From Leptodactylus fallax (Eukaryota; Chordata; Amphibia; Anura; Leptodactylidae): a DNA stretch of 64,000 bases. Position 1 is the stretch's first letter. Every line of letters starts with the position of its first letter. Shown piece after piece: positions 55,545 to 64,000 of this stretch. The notes under the pieces were generated by a model. That model saw only the letters and a list, made by a program, of their open reading frames with translations. It was not told where the DNA came from and did no database searches. Position numbers and translations under genes: made by a program. The stretch is from positions 1,612,001 to 1,676,000 of the forward strand of contig CAMRHE010000205.1 in the NCBI GenBank assembly GCA_947044405.1, read 5' to 3'.

Positions 55545-57383
55545 CTAGAGGAAGGACCCGGCTTTGCACGAGTATATTTCATTTTTTGTTTGTGTAGTGA
55601 CCCCATAAGAATTGGCCAGTTTTGCACTTGACATCCAGTATGGCAGTCCAGTATAGGTATAGTCTATTTATGGCTGTGTTGCTATGGAAACCTTGTAAAT
55701 GAAATGTGAACTTATATTGGCTGATGCACGTCATATGACTGAATATTTAAGGACCTGCGAACTGCTATTGACTCATGCAGGACATAAATAGCTTGGTTGC
55801 TATGTAAACCTGGTGTAAAGCTGTGTGTATGTCAAGACTGAACCTGCGATTTTTTCATTGGTCCATAAGTATCATGTGATCATGTGCATCTCAGTTTGGA
55901 TATCAGTGAAAAACCTGCGATCGATTGTTATGGAAAACCTGGAGTAAAGCTGTGTGTATGTGACCTTGTGTAACAGTGTCATCCACAGCGCCCTGCCCCT
56001 TTAAAGCTGACCTACAGCAGTGAAGAAAAATGGCTGGGTTGTTATTGAAACCTGGAGTGCAGCTGTGTGCATGTGGCTGACAATGCTTTGTCAGATTGGA
56101 GACGGGCTTGGGTCTGCTGGGGAGTTTCAGCAGCTCGCTGTTGTCTGTATCATACCTTATCAGATTGGAGACAGGCTTGGGTCTGCTGAGAGTTTTCATT
56201 AGCTCGAGCAGCAGCCATACGTTTTGCTGCAGGGGACATGAGTAGTTTAAAAATGATCCAATTTATAAGAATGCTGAAATCCAGTATGGCAGTCCAGTCA
56301 GTGGCGTAAATACCGGTTTAGCAGTGGTAGCAGCTGCCACAGGGCCCGGGACATTAGGGCCTCTGATAATTTTTTTTTTTTTTTTAACACCAGCAGGTAA
56401 CGGGCCCTATTTACTTACCGATCCCCACTCCTGCTCACGGCCGCCTGCACTTCACCTTCTGCAGAGGCGGCTGTGAGCAGGAGCAGGGATTGGTAAGTAA
56501 GGCCTGTGGGCCGTGAACCCCACAAACACTGCTATCATTATACTCTGGGGTCTTTTCAGCAGGCTTCGGACCTCCTTGGTGGCGTCCCAGATGTCGGTGG
56601 GCCAGTCCGACGTAGTCATGCGTTGCGATACATGCCTGGCTCACGTGACCTCTGGTCCAACATTGAAGTAGCGGGAAGTGCGCATAATACTATATGAAGG
56701 AGCCACTATGATACTGTATGCAGGGGCCACTATGGGGCAGAATACTGTGTGCAAGGGCCACTATGGGGCCTAATAGTGTATGCAGGGGCCACTATGGGGC
56801 ATAACAGTATATGCAGGAATGCAGTTTGTGCGGGGGGGGGGGGTTTGCCAGGGGGGGTCCCATGTCAAATGTTCGCCTTGGGGCCCTGCCATTGCTAGTT
56901 ACGCCACTGAGTCCAGTATAGGTACAGTCTATTTATGGCTGTGTTGTTATGGAAACCTGGTAAATTAAATGTGAACTTATATTGGCTGATACACGTGATA
57001 TGACTGAATATTTAAGGTCCTGTGAACTGCTATTGACTAATACAGGTCATACATAGCTTGGTAGCTATGGAAACCTGTGTGCCTGAGGAGAGTGAGCGCC
57101 TGCGAGCTATTATTGACTGATAAGGGACATGTGACCGTGTGTATGGCAGTCGGAATATGAGTGAAAGACTTGCAGGCTTGTATAGACTAATGCTGGTCAT
57201 TTTTTTGGGAATACTGTATCTCAGGAACGGTACGCCCAAGAGAGCTGAGACCCAGTCTATAATATTCCCGTACACCTGATGTACATGTGTGCCAAATTTG
57301 GTGAGGATCGGTCCAGTCGTTTGGTCGCGCATAAAGAACAGACAGACAGACAGAAAGGAACTCATTTTTATATATATAAGAGA
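55545..57383 (-). mobile_element. Non-autonomous Helitron
   Basis: On the minus strand it begins TCTCTTATATATATAAAAAT and ends GCCGGGTCCTTCCTCTAG, i.e. TC...CTAG. The site is precisely between A and T of the palindrome (ggata | ttaat) with no target duplication. A short imperfect stem (ACTCG...CGGGT) lies just before the CTAG end. These are the Helitron hallmarks. No Rep/helicase gene is present; 611 bp of it is a nested hAT element. The gacagacagacagaaagg run near 57345 is at its 5' side. Confidence 0.82.
56299..56909. mobile_element. hAT-type non-autonomous element in the Helitron
   Basis: 611 bp. It starts CAGTGGCGTAAATACCGG and ends GCTAGTTACGCCACTG. A perfect 8-bp duplication AGTCCAGT is at 56291-56298 and 56910-56917. 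Its interior is related to 41840-42798, with few copies of the ggggccactatggggc unit. Confidence 0.93.
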
Positions 57384-57444
57384 TTAATAAATATGCATGT
57401 GTTTTAAAAAAAAGTGTGGGATTATTTTCTAAGGGTCTATATGT

Positions 57445-58069
57445 GGATGTTTTCCTGCAGAAACTTGCCATTAACCTCATGCCCTATCTACAAGATTCAG
57501 CTATTGAAGACTATCTTATACATTGTACTTAAAGAATACACCTTGGGCAGATTCCAACACTTGGTTAACCCTTGATTTAGCTTCGTTAAACTCAAATATT
57601 CCACATAAATAAGGTATATCAGTCAAAGATCAATACTTTTCTAGAGATATGCTGATGCCTGAGGCTCATAGAGCTTTTATCCTATAGGTCATTTGATTCA
57701 TTCTCATGTTTTGAGTGGTGCATTGTCTTGATATGGCTCCAGAGATAGGGTTAGTAACCAGAGACGACACACTAGAGTGTGAATTACCGCTGGACAGGGT
57801 CACTGGGAATGTCAATCTGGGAGAGTTTCTCTCCACTTAGTGTTGTTTCTCTTACTAACCCTAAGTACTGGAGTTTCCCACAGTGGACAATTGCAGAAAT
57901 AATGGAGGAAATTTATAAACACCAGCTCATGACACCTTAATATTGAGAGCACTGGAGCCTTGAGCACAAGGCTCAAGCCCCTTGCTAATTCTGTCACACG
58001 TGTGGGAGGGCCTGTGCACTAGAAGTGAAATCTATGTTAGACAAGGATTGGTACAGATGTCGGATATAA
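57445..58069. other. No gene recognised
   Basis: Non-coding. I looked specifically for the next RNF213-like exon and found none. Confidence 0.5.
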
Positions 58070-58781
58070 CAGTGTTTTAAGTGATTTCTGGGTATCTCTG
58101 GGAGCTCTGGCATCCTCTGCATTTGTTTACATGGTATAGCTTTCTGCAGTGTAGCTTCTTGTGTCACTTCTACACTACCTCCCTCTCACTCCCCCCTTCC
58201 TCTTTCACTCCCTTACACCCCCTCCCTGGCTCCCTAGCTATCCCGCCCACTACTAGTCCTTCCTGACTCACTAACTCGGCCCACCCCTCCACCCCATCAT
58301 ACTTACCTGTCTTCCTCTTTAGACTTCCCTTCTAGAACAGCTCCTTCTTTTCTTTTGCTCTCCTGGCTGTGCGCAGGCTGGAGACACCTGCGCAGTAGAG
58401 ATGGCATCTCTGACAGCGATTGCACAGACCGGAAGTGCTTCTGACGCCTGCCATCTCTACTGCGCATGTGTTGGAGGCACCTCCGGCCTGCGCAAGCACT
58501 AGCAGAGTTAAAGAGGAGAAGCCGTTCCCAGAGAGGAAGACATGCAAGTATGATGGGGTGGAAGGGGGAGAGTATTTGTGATGTTCCGTTTCGGAAATGG
58601 GGAAACGGAACGTCACTGGATTATCAGAAAGTGTGCCTGGGGCGGTCACATGACCGCACTAGCAATCTGGGTAATTATACATTTATTTATTTTTTTTAAA
58701 CAAAGTAAATTAGAAGCTAGATGAGGGGAGGGGGTTTAGTTTAGGTGTTCACTTTGATTTTATTCTGGACAACCCCTTTAA
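58070..58781. mobile_element. T2-like MITE, family B
   Basis: Interior matches the copies at 1941 and 33598/41265 (gtgatttctgggtatctctg; ccgtttcggaaatgggg). The right end tattctggacaacccctttaa carries TTAA at 58778-58781. The left TTAA end was not found. An internal palindrome lies around gtagagatggcatctctgac. Confidence 0.7.
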
Positions 58782-59504
58782 ATAAATTTGTCAGGTTGAA
58801 GTGTCTCTAGCCCACCTTGATTTCAGCCTTGCTCCACTCGCTTTTCTCAAATGTGGAAAGCAGGTGAGAAAATTGACATTTTTATGCATTTATGCACTTC
58901 TATGGCAGTAAATTGGCATGTATTTTAGTAAATTCCCACCAGTGAGTCTTTACTCCACAATATAAACATAAGTTGTCAGTACATCTTTGCTGACTTTTCT
59001 GCCCTGTGAGTCTCCTCATCAAAGGTATATATAGAGATGTGTGTCTGCATAGATACCAGCGGCGTAGGACAGTACAGACACCAAGGTTTAAATAACACCC
59101 CAAATAAGCCCACTCCCAAAAGGTGGTGGCGTCACAACCAATAATGCGGCGGTATTGTGGCAGGCCACGCCCACCGAACGTGTCTTCTCCCCCATTCTCA
59201 TAAGAGCATTCCTGCTTGTGTTCCCTGATGATGATCGTCCACCTGTCTGTCTGCATGCCTCAGGCCATGTGGACCATGCCCCTCCTGATAAGCCCTTTTC
59301 AGAAAAGTGGCACCAAATTGTCAAAGTCATAATTTGTGGCTCAAAAATCAGCCATGCGCTAAAATTTTTTGACATTTTTAATGCCACTTTCTGGTGTAAA
59401 CACTTTGCCTATTCTGAGACTGCACCAGTCATTGCCTGGACATGCAAATGGGGCTCCAGAGTGCATGAGTGGCAACAGCAGGTTTCAAAACGTCAAATTT
59501 TTAC
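58782..59504. other. No gene; possible MITE
   Basis: Non-coding. 59290-59400 carries short inverted pieces (cttttcagaaaagtggcacc / aatgccactttctgg). The LINE 5' region starts near 59505. Confidence 0.45.
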
Positions 59505-59606
59505 TTTGGGGGCGTGGCCTGGACGCGCATGGAGTAGCACGCGCGCAGGTCCTTCTCCGCTCCTCCGCTCGCTACTGAGACCCGTGGACCCCTCAGCGAG
59601 CGCAGT

Positions 59607-61112
59607 ATGGGCAAGCGCTTGCCGAGGAAGGTGGCCCCGGGCACCCCAGCGCCCATGGAGAGGTCTGGGGGGGCCACCCTGGACGCTTTTCTGGCCCAGC
59701 GGCCTTCTCTACCGGGCCAGGCTGCTGCGGGGCGGCCATCTTGGACTTCCTCCGCTCTCCAGGCACAGGGGTCGCAGCGCAGCTTCTCTCCTCCCGCGCT
59801 CCCCCTGTCAGCCAGCGGAGCGCCGCTTCAACAGAGATCCCTGTCGGCGCCTGGGCAACCCAGAGTTTCCCCATCACGAGTACTCCCACAGTCTCCTCGC
59901 CCTGGGATGTCCCAGCAACTACATTCTGCTTCACCAGCACTCCTGGCAGAGCGGCATGAGAGGACCCCGGATGTCTCCAGCTCTCCAAGGGGTTCTGAGG
60001 TCAGTGGCTCTGCTCCCTCCTACACCGCTGATGAGTTGCAGCCTGTGGCCACAGAGCTGGTCTCTGTGGCCCCCCACCTACTATCTTCCCCCATCGCCCC
60101 TCCCCTCCATAGCTCAGGGGGGGATGGCGCGGTGGAAGGTGCTGGCGTAGGGGCTCCTCTGCCCCACACTCCCAAGGATTATGGCTCCCCCCATCCAGTC
60201 CTGTACCCCCAGAGCTGCATTCCAGGCCCATCTTCAGCACCATCATCCATGGCGGACCTTCTTCCTCAACTCACTACTAAACAAGACCTTAAAAGTATGG
60301 TTGCGGAAATCACAGCATCCTTCCGATCTGAAATTGCTACCCTCCGCACTGATTTACACTCCATTGCTAACCGAATGGACACGCTGGAGAATGACCATGA
60401 CACTACCAGGGACTATGTTGCCTCACTGCATGATACTATCACTGAACAGGGTTCAGCTATACGGGACATGCAACGCCACTTGGAGGATCTTGACAACAGG
60501 GGCCGGCGCAACAATATACGCGTCAAGGGACTCCCAGAGGCTGACCAATCTGAGGATCTGCCTGTTCTGCTGGAGGCTGTCTTCAACACTATACTGCAGG
60601 AGCCCCCGTCCCACAAAATTAAGTTTGATAGGGCACATCGAGCCCTTCGACCCAGAGGATCTTCCGCCACACCCCGTGATGTCATCTGCTGCCTCCACGA
60701 CTTCACCCTTAAAGAGGCCATAATGAGCAAAGTGCGCAAACTCAAAGACTTCGAGTTTCAGGGAGCTCCACTACAATTCTATCAGGATCTGTCGCTAATC
60801 ACCCTCCAGAAACGCCGCCATCTCCGACCCCTCCTCCAGATTCTTCAGGAGCACCAAATTCCTTACCGGTGGGGATTTCCGTTTGCTCTCATTGCTCGTA
60901 GGGATGGTCGCTCCGCTACGCTTCGCTCCTTTGCGGATTTGCCTCTCTTCTGTGACCTATTGGATGTTCCCCTGCCGGATTTAACAGACTGGGAGCTATT
61001 CTCTCCACCCCCTCCCCCACCACCGGTTTGGCAACGATTGGAGCCCAGACGACGTCATGCATCCTCCGCGGTGGTGACCACTCGGAGGCCCCGGCTGGAG
61101 ACTGATCCCTGA
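59607..61112 (+). CDS. LINE ORF1 protein (nucleic-acid chaperone), intact
   Basis: 501 residues. The N-terminal 210 residues are Pro/Ser/Ala-rich and probably disordered. A coiled coil spans about 215-295 (heptads in SEIATLRTDLHSIANRMDTL). An L1-type RRM begins with NRGRRNNIRVKGLPE near residue 295. A C-terminal domain is near 385-470 (PLQFYQDLS; RWGFPFALIARRDGR). The order coiled coil, RRM, CTD is that of L1 ORF1p, which trimerises and coats LINE RNA. A poly-Pro stretch and basic tail end the protein. The start ATGGGCAAGCGC is the first ATG of the GC-rich leader. Confidence 0.92.
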   Translation: MGKRLPRKVAPGTPAPMERSGGATLDAFLAQRPSLPGQAAAGRPSWTSSALQAQGSQRSFSPPALPLSASGAPLQQRSLSAPGQPRVSPSRVLPQSPRPGMSQQLHSASPALLAERHERTPDVSSSPRGSEVSGSAPSYTADELQPVATELVSVAPHLLSSPIAPPLHSSGGDGAVEGAGVGAPLPHTPKDYGSPHPVLYPQSCIPGPSSAPSSMADLLPQLTTKQDLKSMVAEITASFRSEIATLRTDLHSIANRMDTLENDHDTTRDYVASLHDTITEQGSAIRDMQRHLEDLDNRGRRNNIRVKGLPEADQSEDLPVLLEAVFNTILQEPPSHKIKFDRAHRALRPRGSSATPRDVICCLHDFTLKEAIMSKVRKLKDFEFQGAPLQFYQDLSLITLQKRRHLRPLLQILQEHQIPYRWGFPFALIARRDGRSATLRSFADLPLFCDLLDVPLPDLTDWELFSPPPPPPPVWQRLEPRRRHASSAVVTTRRPRLETDP

Positions 61113-61675
61113 GGAGGCTGCCCCCCCCTTGAGACGTTCTCCCTTTTCTCGGTGGTGCTTTGGAATCTGCATGCCTTAATGTTATGTTTGCTTCTCTTTT
61201 TTTCTTTTTTAGGTCTATGGGTCTCATCTATTATGCTTATTATTGGATTGTTTTAGCGGAGTGGGGCGGGGTGGGGTCCCGGTGACTCCCCTTCCTTCCT
61301 TCTTTTTACTGGTGGTTGGGGATCCACCGCCTCCCCTCCAACCTCCTGTCCACGCTCTCCCCCCTAAGGGGATACTTGGACTGTGCGGCCATTGATCCTG
61401 GTTGGACCTCTGGCTGTCCTCACTGGTCCCCAGGCGAGTGACTTAGCCTCGCCCACAAAGTATTGTTTAACTGTTTTTATTTTTACTTTGTCATTTATGA
61501 TGTCTTTTGCCTCCCTCCCTCCCTCTCTTTCCCCCCCCCGATCTAGAGACCCTGCCTCGACTTTGGGTTCCTGTTTGTGGATTGCCCTTTTGCCTCTCCG
61601 AGGGAAACTTGCCAGCGTCATGTGAGATGGGTGAGCTTATTGCAATCCGCCACTGTCCTCCAATCCTGGGTCCCA
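61113..61675 (+). other. Inter-ORF spacer of the LINE
   Basis: About 560 bp with stops in all plus frames except the short lead-in to ORF2. It carries C- and T-rich runs. No separate gene. Confidence 0.7.
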
Positions 61676-64000
61676 ATGGTTAGGTGCGTGACAATTAATG
61701 TCAAGGGCCTGGGTTCCAACATTAAAAGGCGCCATGTCCTTAGAGAACTCCGCTCCTTACGAGCGGATGTGGCGTTTCTTCAGGAGACTCATTTTGACCG
61801 CGCTGGTACTTTTGCCTTCGCTAAGCATTATTTTCCCGTAGCTTTTTCGGCCTTCCACGATCGACGCAGAGCTGGGGTGGCTATCCTTCTTTCTCGATCC
61901 TGCCCAATTACAGTGACGACTTCCCACATAGACCCAGGTGGCCGGTTTGTTATCTTGGAGGGGCTCCTTTATGGTGCCCCGATTGTTTTATGCAATGTCT
62001 ATGCCCCCAATTCAGCGCAGATCCCGTTCTTGCGCCGGGTATTCTCCCGTCTGCGTGCTCTCCCACCATCAGCTTGGCTGGTGGGGGGAGACTTTAACAT
62101 GGTCTTCTCTGAACGGGCGGATCGTCTGGCGTTACCCCAGGGCTCAACCCCCCATAGGTTGGCCCAACTTGCAAGGGAGTTCCGCAGGCTGATCCGCGCC
62201 CACTCTTTGTATGACCTTTGGCGAGTGGACAATCCTACGGCGCGCTCCTACACCTTCTTTTCTCACCCTCATAACACTCACACCCGCATTGACTACTTCT
62301 TTGGAAATGCTCCCGCTCTTCGTTTGCTTAGGGACACGAACATTGGCCCTCTCACCTGGTCTGATCATGCCCCAGTCGTGGTTACCTTATCTACGACTCC
62401 AGTGCCTACTCGCCAATGTCATTGGCATCTTAACGAAACACTGCTCAAATCGCCGACCTCCCTCGAGACCCTGCGCACGCACTTGATAGATTATTTTAGG
62501 GACAACTTAGGCTCGGTAGACTCTCTTGCCATTCTCTGGGAAGCCCATAAGGCGGTCATGAGAGGATGCTGTATCGCATTGGCTTCTAGGCTTAAAAGGG
62601 ACAGACAGGCCCAGGAACAGCTCCTCCAAGCCCGTATTCGGTCCCTTACGATGACTTTGGCAGCGCATCCATCCCTGGGGGTTCTTCGCCGTTTGGTCCT
62701 GGCCTGGGCGGACCTCCGTGATTTGGAGACCCGCCATGTGGAACGACTTCGCCTTTATACCCGTCAGAGGTTTTTTGAACAAGGTAATAAATCTCATACC
62801 CTCCTGGCAGGAACCCTCAGGGATCATCGGGCCTCTTCCACACCACACTCTGTCCGTGACCCCGCGGGTACTCGTCAACATCACCCTGATGCTGTGGCGC
62901 TGGCGTTCCACTCTTACTACTCTAAGCTGTATGACTTACCCCCCCCACGAGCACTACTCCCTGGGGATGACTCAACACTACTGGAAGACTATTTAAAGGA
63001 TTGTTGTCTCCCACGCCTTCCTCCTGAGGCCTTAACCTCCCTGATCACCCCCATCACCAGGGAGGAACTAGAAGGGGTCCTGAGGGACCTCCCAAATGGG
63101 AAAGCCCCAGGCCCAGATGGGTTCACTTACAATTATTATAAGGTTTTCCAGGGTGAACTCTCTGCTCATCTATTGTCCCTCTTCAATTGCTTCCTTTCAG
63201 GTTCCCCTATACCCCCGACTATGCTCTCTTCACTACTCACATTGGTCCCTAAACCGGGTAAGGACTTGCAGGATTGTGCTAACTACCGACCGATTGCTTT
63301 GCTGAACACGGACCTGAAACTTTTCACCAAACTCTTAGCCAATAGACTGAATGCTTGGCTCCCTCTGCTTGTCCATAAGGACCAGGTGGGATTCATCCCC
63401 TGTCGTCAGGGTGGTGACAACACCAGGAGGACTGTGGATTTGGTGGAGGTGGCCAATCATTATTCTACCCCGGCCCTTCTCTTGAGCCTGGATGCTGAAA
63501 AGGCTTTTGACCGCATAAATTGGTCGTTTATGCATACTACGCTTAAGGCGTTCGGGCTTACAGGACCGTTTCTCACAGCTATCCAGGCCCTTTACTCCTT
63601 ACCCTCAGCAGCAATTACGCTTCCCCATGCATCTTCGCCCTCCTTCCCTATTCGAAATGGCACTAGGCAGGGTTGCCCCCTGTCACCCATCATATTTGCC
63701 CTCTGCATTGAACCGCTAGCGGACAAGATTAGGCGAGACCCTAATATCAAGGGGATCATGGTCCAAGATAAGGAATTTAAGGTATCTCTCTTCGCGGACG
63801 ATGTACTCCTCACTCTCACTTCCCCCTCATACTACCCTTCCAAACTTGCTGCGCTCGCTGGAGACCTATGGTGATCTCTCAGGGTATAAGGTGAACCCCG
63901 CGAAGACTGAGGCACTCCCACTTAACATCCCACGGGACCTTCTCCTTCTCCTCCGCAGTAATTACGATTTCCAGTGGCGGGAGTCCTCTATCCGCTACCT
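61676..64000 (+). pseudogene. LINE ORF2 (endonuclease-reverse transcriptase), one frameshift, incomplete at window end
   Basis: Start chosen at ATG 61676 (MVRCVTINVKGLGSN), where the endonuclease begins; the open frame reaches further upstream without homology. The APE-type endonuclease has FLQETHF, GGDFNMVFS and SDHAPVVV. The RT has KAPGPDGF, ANYRPIALLN, LDAEKAFDRINW, GTRQGCPLSPIIF and the catalytic FADD at about 63795. Near 63835 the frame shifts by one base: the first frame stops at 63872-63874, while ETYGDLSGYKVNPAKTEAL continues in another frame to the window end. Without that lesion the visible part looks complete. Confidence 0.9.

Larger units (their letters stand above)
55030..57440. 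repeat. Palindromic MITE interrupted by a Helitron
   Basis: tcttagaaaataatcccaca and acacatgcatatttattaat at the left (55036-55085) pair with attaataaatatgcatgtgt and tgtgggattattttctaagg at the right (57384-57434). The inner arms (aacatagttacaaaaaataa; aatggggtaagacctgg) pair with ccaggtcttaccccatt near 55485. Without the insert the element is about 570 bp. Confidence 0.85.
59505..64000 (+). mobile_element. L1-superfamily LINE, 5' complete, continues past window
   Basis: GC-rich 5' leader (gggggcgtggcctggacgcg), ORF1, a spacer of about 0.56 kb, then ORF2 with endonuclease and reverse transcriptase. Base composition changes sharply at about 59505 from AT-rich intron to GC-rich LINE. A complete 5' end is unusual because most LINE copies are truncated. 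Clade (L1 versus Tx1) is not resolved by eye. Confidence 0.93.

Noticed and set aside
57440..57500. Fourth RNF213-like exon after an acceptor-like ttttcctgcag
   Set aside because: The following frame has an early stop in the phase required and no RNF213 similarity.
59505..59640. Host promoter or CpG island
   Set aside because: The GC-rich block is the leader of the LINE and runs straight into ORF1.
59155..60150. A 331-codon frame overlapping the LINE leader and ORF1
   Set aside because: It is a different frame from the recognised ORF1, spans non-element DNA and LINE leader, and is low complexity after 59500.

Overview
The window looks like nuclear DNA of an amphibian, most likely a frog or toad. 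The evidence is AT-rich DNA packed with vertebrate-type transposons: several Tc1/mariner families, hAT elements and MITEs with 8-bp target duplications, TTAA-flanked 'TTAAAGG' MITEs like the Xenopus T2 family, a Penelope-like element, a Gmr1-type Ty3 retroelement, endogenous retroviruses and an L1-superfamily LINE. There is no sign of prokaryotic organisation. The species cannot be fixed from sequence alone.

The only host gene I can support is a plus-strand RNF213-like E3 ubiquitin ligase. Three exons (26421-26512, 47476-47634, 54243-54436) have good splice sites and agree in phase across introns of about 21 and 6.6 kb. They encode part of the N-terminal region before the AAA core. Almost everything else is mobile DNA, inside these introns or upstream of the first recognised exon.

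Layout. 0-2.3 kb: hAT MITE, L1 fragment, TTAA MITEs. 2.3-9.3 kb: LTR, primer-binding site, leader and gag-like gene of an unusual retrovirus-like element (here 'ERV A'), split by a nearly intact Penelope-like element and then by an intact DD35E Tc1/mariner element. 12.7-16.8 kb: LINE fragment, then a 3'-truncated Gmr1-like retrotransposon with integrase ahead of reverse transcriptase. 18.7-22.3 kb: 3.5-kb non-autonomous hAT element that split a 53-bp tandem array. 22.8-25.3 kb: decayed autonomous hAT transposase gene carrying a TTAA MITE. 26.7-33 kb: hAT MITEs, a Tc1 nested in a Tc1, a large foldback element and tandem repeats. 33.6-41.5 kb: a minus-strand retrovirus ('ERV B') inserted in a MITE, with two LTRs, a tRNA-Trp-type primer site and gag, pol and env remnants. 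41.8-58.8 kb: hAT elements, two Tc1 elements each stopped by one nonsense codon, long palindromic MITEs and a Helitron inside a palindrome. 59.5-64 kb: L1-superfamily LINE with intact ORF1 and an ORF2 running off the window.

The nests give a relative history. MITEs are the oldest targets; LTR elements and Helitron landed in them; Penelope, Tc1 and hAT MITEs landed later. The best-preserved coding regions, and so probably the youngest, are the Penelope-like ORF, the DD35E transposase and LINE ORF1. The least familiar object is ERV A: a myristoylation-type N-terminus, a PPSY late-domain motif, two C4 zinc-finger-like modules and an overlapping TGATG start for a small membrane protein.
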